From JAYKGU01 sp035285585 (GTDB lineage: Bacteria > Cyanobacteriota > Cyanobacteriia > CAKZMO01): a stretch of 64,000 nucleotides of DNA. The notes beneath the pieces were generated by a model that was given only the letters and a program-made list of their open reading frames with translations, was not told the DNA's origin and searched no databases. A program made the position numbers and the translations under genes. Of the stretch, positions 25,034 through 32,735 are shown piece by piece. The stretch spans positions 8,583 to 72,582 of the forward strand of contig JAYKGU010000107.1 of the NCBI GenBank assembly GCA_035285585.1, written 5' to 3'. Each line of letters opens with the position of its first letter. The first letter of the stretch is position 1.

Positions 25034-25320
25034 TCAAAGCTTGTTCCAAAACTCGTCCAGGTTGATGGCTTCGACTTCGCTCTGAATGTTCTGAAAATAG
25101 TCGCTCCCGGTAATTTGGGCCACCTCCAGCGCTCGCTTCTTGTGGTCAACTCCCGCCGGAGCTGATTCGCCAAATCGGTCACCGCCTTTTGCCCGTTGCG
25201 AAACGACAGGTAGCCGATCAATCCAACAACGCTGATGACCTGGGGCGTAAACACCAGGATGAGAATCAGCCGCAAAGGCACCTGCCTCAGCCCACGTCGC
25301 CCACCTACCCATGTCGCCAT
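25034..25320 (-). pseudogene. Remnant of a membrane sensor protein fused out of frame to an unrelated C-terminus
   Basis: The ATG at 25320 opens MATWVGGRRGLRQVPLRLIL, followed by a membrane helix and GYLSFRNGQKAVTDLANQLR. This is the characteristic N-terminus of cyanobacterial sensor kinases or cyclases with an extracytoplasmic dCache-type domain. After about 60 residues the frame loses coherence. The neighbouring frame then gives an ordered tail KKRALEVAQITGSDYFQNIQ, continuing to DEFWNKL and a TGA near 25034. The several hundred residues expected between are absent. The simplest reading is a deletion that joined the start of one gene to the end of the same or another gene. Not expected to be functional. 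Confidence 0.6.
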
Positions 25321-25448
25321 CCCCCTTAACCGATCCTCCTATCGAGCGACTCGATCTACCTCATTCAGCTTTTAATTTATCCCTCAAATATTAATTTATC
25401 CCTCAAATCCTGATATAGCTACCCATCTACCCACCTCCCCGCCTCCCT

Positions 25449-26489
25449 TCACCACTCATCCACCGACCGATCCCCATCCAACCAGGCCGTCAGGTCGTGC
25501 TCCGCTGGGGCGCAGTTGAAGATGTGCAGCCCAAAGTCGCGGGACAGGTCTTCACAAACCTTAATCCCCCGGACGCTGTTGCCCTTCGCGTCCAGCAGGG
25601 GCGAGAACGTCCCGATCCCCAACTTTCCTGGCACCAGAGCGGTAATGCCGCCGCCCACGCCGCTCTTAGCGGGCATGCCCACCCGGTAGGCCCATTCCCC
25701 GGAGTAGTCGTACATGCCGCAGGTCATCATTACGCTGATTACGTCCTGGACATAGTGCGCATCCAACGCCCGTTCCCCCGTGACGGGGTTGATCCCCTGG
25801 TTAGCCAGGGTGGCCGCCATCATCGCCAGGTCGCGGGCGGTCACCAGGATAGAGCACTGCTGAAAGTAGAGGTCGAGGGTTTCATCGATGCGATCGCTCA
25901 CCATGCCAAAATTCAGCATCAGGTAGGCGATGGCGCGATTGCGGAAGCCAGTGGCCTTTTCCGACAGCGAGACGGGCATATCAACGGTGTGGCTGCGTCC
26001 GGTGTAGCGGCGAAACATATCGAGCATGCGCTTGAGTCGCTCGGTGTTGCCGTTGCCCTCCACCAGGTCGGTGGTGGCGATCGCCCCCGCATTGACCATG
26101 GGGTTATAGGGCCGATTGGTGGCCTCATCCAGCACGATGGAGTTAAACGCCTCCCCGGTTGGCTCGACCCCCACCTTAGTATTGACATATTCTCGCCCGT
26201 GGTCTTCCAGGGCCAGCCCGTAGACAAAGGCTTTGGAGATGGATTGGATGGTGAACGGCTGGTCGCAGTCTCCCACCTCAAACACGCGTCCGTCCATCGT
26301 GGTCACGCAAATGCCAAACCATTCAGACCTGGCCAGGGTCAGTTCGGGAATGTAGTCGGCGACAGCTCCCTCATTCAGGGACTGGTAGGTTTCGTGCAGG
26401 TCAGACAAATAGCGGCGAAACGGCGACGCCACCGCCTGAATCGAACTCGCCAGGGAGGCCAAATCCTTTCTTTCAGTGTGTTCAGCCAT
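25449..26489 (-). CDS. glsA: Glutaminase A
   Basis: This 346-residue serine-dependent beta-lactamase-fold glutaminase hydrolyses glutamine to glutamate and ammonia. ATG 26489 (MAEHTERKD) is chosen because GAGGAG lies 9 bases upstream; the TTG at 26495 would be too close to it. Family motifs: GAVADYIPELT, QSISKAFVYGLAL with the catalytic SxxK, RPYNPMVNAGAIATTDLV, the Tyr-containing YLMLNFGMVSDR, and KSGVGGGITALVPGKLGIG. The protein ends without extra STAS or cyclic-nucleotide domains. It lies 24 bases downstream of a MinD-like ATPase on the same strand, which implies co-transcription. Confidence 0.94.
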   Translation of the reverse strand: MAEHTERKDLASLASSIQAVASPFRRYLSDLHETYQSLNEGAVADYIPELTLARSEWFGICVTTMDGRVFEVGDCDQPFTIQSISKAFVYGLALEDHGREYVNTKVGVEPTGEAFNSIVLDEATNRPYNPMVNAGAIATTDLVEGNGNTERLKRMLDMFRRYTGRSHTVDMPVSLSEKATGFRNRAIAYLMLNFGMVSDRIDETLDLYFQQCSILVTARDLAMMAATLANQGINPVTGERALDAHYVQDVISVMMTCGMYDYSGEWAYRVGMPAKSGVGGGITALVPGKLGIGTFSPLLDAKGNSVRGIKVCEDLSRDFGLHIFNCAPAEHDLTAWLDGDRSVDEW

Positions 26490-26513
26490 AGACAAATACT
26501 CCTCATGGGGGCG

Positions 26514-27281
26514 CTAGTCGATCATCAACTGCTGCGCCACCCGGTTAAACTCCTGGGTAATGGGGCTGTCGGGGGTGGCAACGCAAAAAACTCCCTCGCT
26601 GCCCAGCTTCAGAATCTCTTCAGACAGGGGGAAAATACCGGCAACGGGCACACCATAGGCGTCTTCCACCTTTTCCCGCAGGGCGTCGAAGTTGAGGCTG
26701 GGCAGGGCTTTATTGATGGCAATCAGCATGTTGCGCACCTTGAGCTGGCGGGCCACGTCAATGGTGACGGCGGTGCCCTGGTAATCCTGCTTGTCGGGGC
26801 GGAGGATGAGAATGAGGACGTGGGAAATGGCGATCGTCAAAAAGGTTTCCCTCGACAGCCCCGGATGGGTGTCGATAAACAAAAAGTCGAGCTGGAGTTC
26901 TTTAACCAGCCGCCGAAAGCCATCGTTCAGCAGCTTGACGTCATACCCATGCTGCAGAATGCGGGCGATGTGATCGGCGTTGAAGCTGGAGGGCACGAGA
27001 AATACCCGTCCTGGTTCCGGCAGGTTTAAATTGGCGCTTACATCATAGGCTGCCGCTTCGATGCTGCTCTCGCCCCAGAGATAGCTATTGAGGGTTTTGT
27101 CGATCGCCTCTGGTTCCAGACAAAAAAGGTTGTGGATGCCGGGGGAGGGAATGTCCGTATCCACCACCCCTACCCGTTTACCTTGCTTGGCGACCACCGT
27201 TGCCAGATTAGCAGTGAAGTTGGATTTGCCAGTTCCTCCCCGATAGGAGTGAACAGAGACGACTCTAGGCATAGACACCAT
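26514..27281 (-). CDS. MinD/ParA-family ATPase
   Basis: This 255-residue deviant-Walker ATPase has VSVHSYRGGTGKSNFTANLA (P-loop with the signature Lys in GGTGKS), VGVVDTDIPSPGIHN (Walker A') and FLFIDTHPGLSRET (Walker B). It lacks the amphipathic MinD membrane-targeting helix at the C-terminus, ending QEFNRVAQQLMID, and no MinC or MinE is nearby. It is therefore unlikely to be the division-site MinD and may position or regulate another protein. It is the first gene of a two-gene unit with glsA. Start ATG 27281 is used; ATG 27272 is possible. Confidence 0.88.
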   Translation of the reverse strand: MVSMPRVVSVHSYRGGTGKSNFTANLATVVAKQGKRVGVVDTDIPSPGIHNLFCLEPEAIDKTLNSYLWGESSIEAAAYDVSANLNLPEPGRVFLVPSSFNADHIARILQHGYDVKLLNDGFRRLVKELQLDFLFIDTHPGLSRETFLTIAISHVLILILRPDKQDYQGTAVTIDVARQLKVRNMLIAINKALPSLNFDALREKVEDAYGVPVAGIFPLSEEILKLGSEGVFCVATPDSPITQEFNRVAQQLMID

Positions 27282-27441
27282 ACCGTATCAGGATAGTTGC
27301 GGATGATTGACCGCTAGATGAGGGGAAAATGCGGCTAACGCAGAGTTATGTTAAGCTGCATCCGATGAAAATTTTGTGTCCGACGAGGCAGCAGTTGATC
27401 ACCAATTAGGTTCAACCCCCAGGGGAGCAACAAGGAACACT

Positions 27442-28170
27442 ATGACAATCGCGATCGCCACTCTCCTTGCGATGTTTCTGGCCGCTTTCGTACAGAGCGT
27501 GGCCGGGTTTGGCTTTGCCCTGGTGGCCATGCCGATCCTGGCAAACACCACCAGTCTGACGGTGGTAACGCCCCTGGTGGCGATCACGGGAATGCTGACC
27601 AATACCCTGCTGTGGGCCTACTATCGCCACGGCTTTCACGTGAAGATTGTGATGCGGCTGTTGGTGGCATCGCTGCTGGGGATTCCCGTGGGCCTGGTGG
27701 TCGTGGACTATTTGCCGGAGGGGTTGACCCTGATGGGATTGGGGGCGATCGTGGCTACCTATGCCCTCTATTCGCTGGTGAGTCCTGTCCTGCCGCCCCT
27801 GAAAGGGCCGGGGTGGGCCTATGGCTTTGGCTTTACGGCGGGGCTGCTGGCGGGTAGCTACAATATTCCCGGCCCACCTGTGGTGTTCTACTGCACCAGC
27901 CGGGGCTGGACCCCCGATGAGTTTAAGAGCAATTTGACGGGCTTTTTCTGGCTAACGGCGATCGCCGTCATTCTGGGCCACGCCCTGGGGCATCGTTTAA
28001 CCGCAGCGGTGGGGACTAACTTTTTGCTGGCGATACCTGCGGTGCTGCTGGGGATGGGGTTGGGAATTGCCCTGGCCCACCGCATCGATGCCCAGCTATT
28101 TCGCCGCATTATTCTCACGCTGCTGGTCGGCGCAGGGCTGCAGCTCATTTCTATCGGGCTGAGCCGTTAG
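27442..28170 (+). CDS. TauE/SafE-family sulfite/anion exporter
   Basis: This membrane protein of about 242 residues has eight predicted helices in two halves, as usual for the TauE/SafE (DUF81) family of anion permeases. ATG 27442 is preferred (ribosome site AAGGAA 8-10 bases upstream), since MTIAIATLLAMFLAAFVQSV starts the first helix directly. The family motifs GFGFALVAMPIL in the first half and GLLAGSYNIPGPPVVFY in the second half are clear. Members export or import sulfite, sulfoacetate and related organosulfur anions; substrate here is unknown. It converges on the methyltransferase gene with a 4-base overlap of the two stop codons. Confidence 0.87.
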   Translation: MTIAIATLLAMFLAAFVQSVAGFGFALVAMPILANTTSLTVVTPLVAITGMLTNTLLWAYYRHGFHVKIVMRLLVASLLGIPVGLVVVDYLPEGLTLMGLGAIVATYALYSLVSPVLPPLKGPGWAYGFGFTAGLLAGSYNIPGPPVVFYCTSRGWTPDEFKSNLTGFFWLTAIAVILGHALGHRLTAAVGTNFLLAIPAVLLGMGLGIALAHRIDAQLFRRIILTLLVGAGLQLISIGLSR

Positions 28171-28913
28171 GAGAGGGTACCCACCCGCATCCAGATCTGC
28201 CAGCGCACCTCAATGTCATGCCCCTGCCAGGCTTCCATGATTTGCTGGGTGAAGGACGAAACCAACTCCTCCCCCTGATCCGCCATCAGTTGCTGCGTGG
28301 CCGACCAGGTTGTGAGGTAGCCGATCAGGTCGTGCTCCGTCCAGCGCGTGCGGATGACGAAGCTGGGCGCGTTCACTTCCTGGAAAGGAAACGGGAGCGT
28401 CTGATATTGATCGCGAATGGCGCTGACCTCTGGTGCCCAGTAGGGTTCCACCAGCACTTTGAAGGCTTGAATCAGGCTGTGGAGGGTTTCAGAAATATCG
28501 GGCAGCTCAAACTCGCCGTAGCACCAGGCGGCGATCGCCCCCCCCGGCTTCACCACCCGCCGCACCTCCCGGTAGAACAGATCCAGGTTAAACCAGTGGA
28601 GGGCCATGCCCACCGTCACCAGTTCCACCAGGCCATCCGCCAGGGGCACCTGTTCGGCGGGGGCGATCGCGTAGGTAATTTGGGGATGCTGAAAGGCGTG
28701 GGCAATCTGGTTGGCGCTGGCGTCGGTGGCGTAGATGGTTTCAAAGTAGGGCAGCAGCCCCAGGGCCACCTGTCCGTTTCCGGTGGCACAGTCCCAGGCA
28801 GCGTGGCGATCGCGACTCAGACTGGCCAGATAGGCAAACAGCTCTGGCGGATATTGGGGACGATAGGCTGCATACGCCTGCGCCTGGCTGGAAAAGTAAT
28901 CTTTGAAATTCAT
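28167..28913 (-). CDS. SAM-dependent class I methyltransferase
   Basis: This 248-residue cytoplasmic methyltransferase has the SAM-binding motif I in WDCATGNGQVALGLLPYF (about 40-57), acidic loop IYATDASANQIAHA and motif III-like LVELVTVGMALHWFNLDLFY, VVKPGGAIAAWCYGEF. The opening FSSQAQAYAAYRPQYPPELF matches the trans-aconitate/UbiE-like group of methyltransferases that are common in bacteria and eukaryotes. The acceptor is not predictable. It is followed upstream by an MBOAT gene on the same strand (55-base gap), which could make a two-gene transcript. Confidence 0.88.
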   Translation of the reverse strand: MNFKDYFSSQAQAYAAYRPQYPPELFAYLASLSRDRHAAWDCATGNGQVALGLLPYFETIYATDASANQIAHAFQHPQITYAIAPAEQVPLADGLVELVTVGMALHWFNLDLFYREVRRVVKPGGAIAAWCYGEFELPDISETLHSLIQAFKVLVEPYWAPEVSAIRDQYQTLPFPFQEVNAPSFVIRTRWTEHDLIGYLTTWSATQQLMADQGEELVSSFTQQIMEAWQGHDIEVRWQIWMRVGTLS

Positions 28914-28968
28914 GGGGGCAATTGATCCGGCGAAAGGATGGAGGAACGAGCATTCCTACCATCTTGGC

Positions 28969-30465
28969 TCAAAAATCAAAGTAGATGTAGGGCAGCGTCT
29001 CCGACGGGGCCAACAGCCAGGCCAGGTAGAGCAGCACGGGTACCAAAAGTACCTTGAGATGCCAGTTAAACTGCAGCTTCATCCCCCGCCGCACCGCGTA
29101 GATCAGCCCCATGCCCCCCACAATTCCCCACAGGAGCCAGGCGAGGTGGGCGCGATCGATCTGCAGAGTTTCCAGATAGATCTTTTGGGCAAACTGCACA
29201 TCGCCAGAGTGACCCCAGAGGTGGCGCAGCACCAGCCCAAAGTCGCGGGGGTCGGGCAGGCGAAAGAAAATCCAGGAGAAAAAGACGGTGAGCTGGGTCA
29301 GCCCCCAGGCAAAGATAACGCCCGCTACGCTGTGCCAGGATTTGGCCAGAGCTGGGATTTTCTGGCTGAAGAACTCCATGAGCCGATGCACCGCTAAACC
29401 GACGCCATGAATCGCCCCCCAGATGAGGAACCCCAGCCCCGCCCCATGCCAGAATCCCGCCACCAGCATGACGATGATCAGATTCAGGCAGGTGCGGGCC
29501 AGTCCTTTGCGCGACCCGCCCAGGGGAAAGTACAGGTAGTTGCGCAGCCAGTCTCCCAGGGTCATGTGCCACCGTCGCCAGAAGTCGGCCAGGTTGGTGG
29601 CAAAGTAGGGGAAGTTAAAGTTTTGGGGCAGCTCAAACCCCAGCAGGGTGGCGCTACCCCGCGCTACGTCCACATAGCCGCTGAAGTCCAGGTAAAGCTG
29701 CAGCCCGTAGGCGAAGGTGGCCAGCCACAGGTCGCCGCTGCCCGCCCGCTCCAGGTTGTCGAAGCTGAGGTTGACCAGGGTAGCCAGGTGATCCGCCAGC
29801 ATGAGTTTCTTCACGGCTCCGCAGGCAATCAGCCAGAGGCCATCGACGACCTGATCGAAGCGGGGCGATCGCATCGCCTGCAACTGACTGTCCAAATGGT
29901 GAAACCGGGTGATCGGCCCCGACAGCAGCTTGGGAAAAAACAGCTTGTAGGTGGAAAACTCCAGCAGGCTGGGAGTAGCGGGCGCGCCCCGATACACGTC
30001 AACCAGATAGGCAATGCATTCAAATACAAAGTAGCTCAGCCCGAGGGGCACCAGCAGCCGCGCCCCGATCCAGTCGGCACTGGTTTGGGCAATGGGCAAA
30101 TTCAGCAGGGTGCCCGTGGAGGAGAGTAAAAACGGCAGGTACCTGAAGCCCACCAGCAGCAAGATGTTGAGAATAACCCCCACCCACAGGAGGTGCAGCC
30201 GCCGCCGGTTCCAATCCTGCTGGGCAAACTGCCACTGCTCATCGGGGATGCGCCAGTCGAGGGGGGAGCCGATGGCCAAACCCATGTAAAAGGTCACCAG
30301 GGCCATGAGAATCAGCAGGGGCACGTACTGAATTTGCAGCGAAGCGTAAAACACCAGGCTGGCCACCAGCAGGATAAACAGCCGCAGCGATCGCTCTTCC
30401 TGTGTCCAGTAGATGCCCAGGATGCTGAGCAAAAAAATGCCGTAGGTAATTGACAGGAGGGTCAT
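28969..30465 (-). CDS. MBOAT-family O-acyltransferase (AlgI/DltB-like)
   Basis: This 498-residue polytopic membrane protein of the MBOAT family resembles AlgI, which moves acetyl groups across the membrane for O-acetylation of exopolysaccharide. Family hallmarks: the conserved region LSYFVFECIAYLVDVYRG, FPKLLSGPITRFHHL, LQLYLDFSGYVDVARGSATLLG, NFPYFATNLADFWRRWHMTLGDWLRNYLY (split here by helices), and the catalytic His in LVAGFWHGAGLGFLIWGAIHG. No AlgJ/AlgX-like partner is adjacent. Given the exopolysaccharide operon in the window, acetylation of a surface polymer is a reasonable guess, not a demonstrated link. Confidence 0.9.
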   Translation of the reverse strand: MTLLSITYGIFLLSILGIYWTQEERSLRLFILLVASLVFYASLQIQYVPLLILMALVTFYMGLAIGSPLDWRIPDEQWQFAQQDWNRRRLHLLWVGVILNILLLVGFRYLPFLLSSTGTLLNLPIAQTSADWIGARLLVPLGLSYFVFECIAYLVDVYRGAPATPSLLEFSTYKLFFPKLLSGPITRFHHLDSQLQAMRSPRFDQVVDGLWLIACGAVKKLMLADHLATLVNLSFDNLERAGSGDLWLATFAYGLQLYLDFSGYVDVARGSATLLGFELPQNFNFPYFATNLADFWRRWHMTLGDWLRNYLYFPLGGSRKGLARTCLNLIIVMLVAGFWHGAGLGFLIWGAIHGVGLAVHRLMEFFSQKIPALAKSWHSVAGVIFAWGLTQLTVFFSWIFFRLPDPRDFGLVLRHLWGHSGDVQFAQKIYLETLQIDRAHLAWLLWGIVGGMGLIYAVRRGMKLQFNWHLKVLLVPVLLYLAWLLAPSETLPYIYFDF

Positions 30466-30582
30466 GGCGGGGACGCATGGGGTCAGGTCACATCAATTAA
30501 ACCTTAAATCAGCCCGTTCCAACATTCTGATACCCTCGGCTAAGGGGCGAATGGGCCGAGAGATTGTTTTAATTTACCCGAT

Positions 30583-30611
30583 GGTGCGTTGGGCTTGCGC
30601 CCCAACACGCC
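30583..30611. repeat. Intergenic hairpin GGTGCGTTGGG type
   Basis: GGTGCGTTGGG (30583-30593) pairs with CCCAACACGCC (30601-30611) with one mismatch and one G-T pair. It is a cyanobacterial intergenic hairpin type and lies in the 5' region of pyrB. No T-tract follows. Confidence 0.6.
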
Positions 30612-30661
30612 CTACAGTGTGATGTGTATAGCTAGTTACTGATTGCGATCGCCCTCAACCT

Positions 30662-31843
30662 ATGGCCGCTCCCGATTCAACTGACTGGAACCGTCACCAC
30701 ATCCTCTCTCTGGCGGATTTCGCGCCCCAGGAGTACGACATCATTTTGCAAACCGCCAACAGCTTCCGGGAAGTGCTGTCGCGCCCCATGAAAAAGGTGC
30801 CCGCCCTCCAGGGGCAGGTGGTGACCAATTTATTCTTCGAGCCATCCACCCGCACCCGCAGCAGCTTCGAGCTGGCCGCCAAGCGCCTGTCTGCCGACAC
30901 GCTCAACTTCGCCCCTGGAACCTCCTCCCTCACCAAAGGAGAAACCATCCTCGACACCGCCAAAACCTACCTGGCCATGGGCACCAATCTTATGGTGATT
31001 CGCCACCGGGAGGCGGGCGTTCCCCAGGCGATCGCCCAGGAAATGGACCGCCTGCAAACCAACGTCCGCGTCCTCAATGCCGGAGATGGCCAGCACGAAC
31101 ATCCCTCCCAGGCGTTGCTGGATCTGTTCACCCTCTGCACCCTGCTCGACCCCGAACAGCCCCGCAGCGAGCTACTCAAGGGCAAAAAAGTGGCGATCGT
31201 GGGCGACATTCTCCACTCCCGCGTGGCCCGCTCCAACATCTGGAGCCTCACCACCAGCGGCGCAGAAGTTCACCTGGCCGCCCCGCCGACGCTGCTGCCG
31301 AGGGAGTTTGGGGCGTTTTGCGAAAGAGAGAAGAGAGAAGATGAAAGGCAGAAGGCAGAAGGCAGAAGGCAGAGGACAGAAGGCAGAAGGCAGAAGGCAG
31401 AAGGCAACGAAATCCAAAATCCAAAATCCAAAATCCAAAACTCCCCCATCCACCCATCCACCCATCCACCCACTCCTGACTCCTGGCTCCTGACTCCTGA
31501 CTCCTTTCCCCCTGCCCCCGCCCTCTTCCTCCATCACACCCTCGCCCCCGCCCTCCAGGACGCCGATTTCGTGATGACCCTGCGGCTGCAGCACGAGCGC
31601 ATGACCCAGCACCTGCTGCCCAGCCTGCGGGAATATCATCAGCAGTTTGGCATTACGCGCGATCGCCTCCAGCTCTGTAAGCCCACTGTCAAAGTCCTCC
31701 ACCCCGGCCCTACCAATCGCGGTGTGGAAATTACCTCCGACGTGATGGACGACCCCGCCCTCAGCCTGATTTCCCAACAGGTGACCAGCGGCGTCGCCAT
31801 TCGCATGGCGTTACTATACTTAATGGGCACCGGAGGAGAGTAG
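30662..31843 (+). CDS. pyrB: Aspartate carbamoyltransferase catalytic chain with repeat-derived insertion
   Basis: PyrB condenses carbamoyl phosphate and aspartate in pyrimidine synthesis. The N-terminal domain has the carbamoyl-phosphate motif EPSTRTRSSFELAAKRL (STRTR at 62-66), TKGETILDTAKT and GDGQHEHPSQALLD. The second domain has KVAIVGDILHSRVARSN, MTLRLQHERM and VLHPGPTNRGVEIT. The protein is 393 residues, about 60 longer than usual. The extra part (about 221-288) is low-complexity, encoded by heptanucleotide tandem repeats (31322-31525), and separates PPTLLPREFG from the helix LAPALQDADFVMTL. The frame stays intact, so a working enzyme with a surface loop between these segments is plausible. 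A small membrane-protein gene starts 3 bases downstream. Confidence 0.93.
   Translation: MAAPDSTDWNRHHILSLADFAPQEYDIILQTANSFREVLSRPMKKVPALQGQVVTNLFFEPSTRTRSSFELAAKRLSADTLNFAPGTSSLTKGETILDTAKTYLAMGTNLMVIRHREAGVPQAIAQEMDRLQTNVRVLNAGDGQHEHPSQALLDLFTLCTLLDPEQPRSELLKGKKVAIVGDILHSRVARSNIWSLTTSGAEVHLAAPPTLLPREFGAFCEREKREDERQKAEGRRQRTEGRRQKAEGNEIQNPKSKIQNSPIHPSTHPPTPDSWLLTPDSFPPAPALFLHHTLAPALQDADFVMTLRLQHERMTQHLLPSLREYHQQFGITRDRLQLCKPTVKVLHPGPTNRGVEITSDVMDDPALSLISQQVTSGVAIRMALLYLMGTGGE
31322..31525. repeat. Composite block of short tandem repeats inside pyrB
   Basis: Four different repeat arrays follow one another: about ten copies of GGCAGAA (31348-31412), four of ATCCAAA (31411-31440), CCACCCAT units (31447-31472) and CTCCTGA units (31472-31504). 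Heptanucleotide arrays of this kind (STRR sequences) are known from cyanobacterial spacers. Here the whole block is translated in frame. Confidence 0.85.
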
Positions 31844-31846
31844 TTG

Positions 31847-32191
31847 ATGTGGAAGAAGCTGCGAGGAGGCGTACTGGTGAGCGTAGGCTATATGCTGTCG
31901 CCCCTGTCCTGGTGGAACGACTTGTTTTTTAATTTCCCCATCGCCTATGCCGTGGGTGTGGGCGCGAGTCTAATCAACCCTGACTGGTTTCTGGCGGCAA
32001 CGGCGATCGGCTACTGGCTCTCCAACGTGATTGGCATCCTCATGATGCAGTTTGGTGCCACCGATGTGGTATTTGGCGATCGCCCCCGCAACCTCAAAAA
32101 GGATGTGCTCATTGGTTTGGGTACTTCTACTCTATACACCTTTGGGGTGGGGGCGCTGGTTTACTTTCACGTCCTGGAAATCCCTATTTAG
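31847..32191 (+). CDS. Small hypothetical membrane protein
   Basis: This protein of about 114 residues has three likely membrane helices: VLVSVGYMLSPLSWWNDLF, a central hydrophobic pair from FPIAYAVGVGASL to GYWLSNVIGILMMQFG, and STLYTFGVGALVYFHVL near the C-terminus. The start is ATG 31847, with GGAGGAG about 6 bases upstream, inside the end of pyrB; a TTG at 31844 immediately precedes it. The spacing implies translation coupled to pyrB. The family is not recognised by me; it looks like a conserved cyanobacterial membrane protein. No function is proposed. Confidence 0.72.
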   Translation: MWKKLRGGVLVSVGYMLSPLSWWNDLFFNFPIAYAVGVGASLINPDWFLAATAIGYWLSNVIGILMMQFGATDVVFGDRPRNLKKDVLIGLGTSTLYTFGVGALVYFHVLEIPI

Positions 32192-32210
32192 CCCCCACCA
32201 AATGTGTCGT

Positions 32211-32591
32211 TCAAACCAGCATTTGAAAAAGTTCTTCCCACAGGAAATCAGGGCTTTGGCCTTCGCGACATGCTTGATACAGCCCGTCTCCTCCCCTCAC
32301 CTGGGAAGCTTTTTCGCTTAATGGCTCAATATAGCCGAGGTCGCGAATGGTATGGGGAACTTGCTGCGATGCCAGTTGCCGCTCCCGTCTGGATGGCTGC
32401 CGCTGGCAGTGGTCCTTCATCAAGCGGTTATAGGTGCGGTAGGGGATGTAGTGCAGGGGGTTGTAACCGGCAAACCGCAGGATTAGCACACAGGCCCAGG
32501 AATATTTCCCTTCAAGAATAGCCTCAACGACTTGGGTAAATTGTTCGGGGGTCATCGCTTTACCAAGTTCGCGATCGCAGTTCGAATTCAT
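32211..32591 (-). CDS. hetP: HetP-family heterocyst-commitment-related protein
   Basis: Start ATG 32591 is chosen because GGAG lies 10 bases upstream; it gives 126 residues. The N-terminal part carries the HetP-family signature, from FTQVVEAILEGKYSWACVLI through LRFAGYNPLHYIPYRTYNRL. The second conserved patch, IRDLGYIEPLSEKASQVRGG, is also present, followed by a variable tail. In Nostoc, HetP acts downstream of HetR in commitment to heterocyst formation, and several paralogs modulate its effect. HetP-like proteins also occur in non-heterocystous filaments, so which paralog this is cannot be decided. It is monocistronic, 19 bases beyond the convergent membrane-protein gene. Confidence 0.85.
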   Translation of the reverse strand: MNSNCDRELGKAMTPEQFTQVVEAILEGKYSWACVLILRFAGYNPLHYIPYRTYNRLMKDHCQRQPSRRERQLASQQVPHTIRDLGYIEPLSEKASQVRGGDGLYQACREGQSPDFLWEELFQMLV

Positions 32592-32735
32592 GTGTCCATA
32601 TCTCCAATTAGGGGGGTGCAAACGGGAGGGTGGAAAATCTAGCAAAATTACACTTAATCCATATCTGTTCAATCAGTGGCCATCCATTATGGAAGCGATC
32701 GCTGGGGCTTTCCCCACCCGAGGATGGCCAGACAC

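Noticed and set aside
25497..27029. A 510-codon plus-strand open frame antisense to glsA and the MinD-like gene
   Set aside because: The translation is His/Gln/Val-rich shadow sequence with no family features, and both minus-strand genes are clearly real. GC-rich third positions create such long antisense frames.
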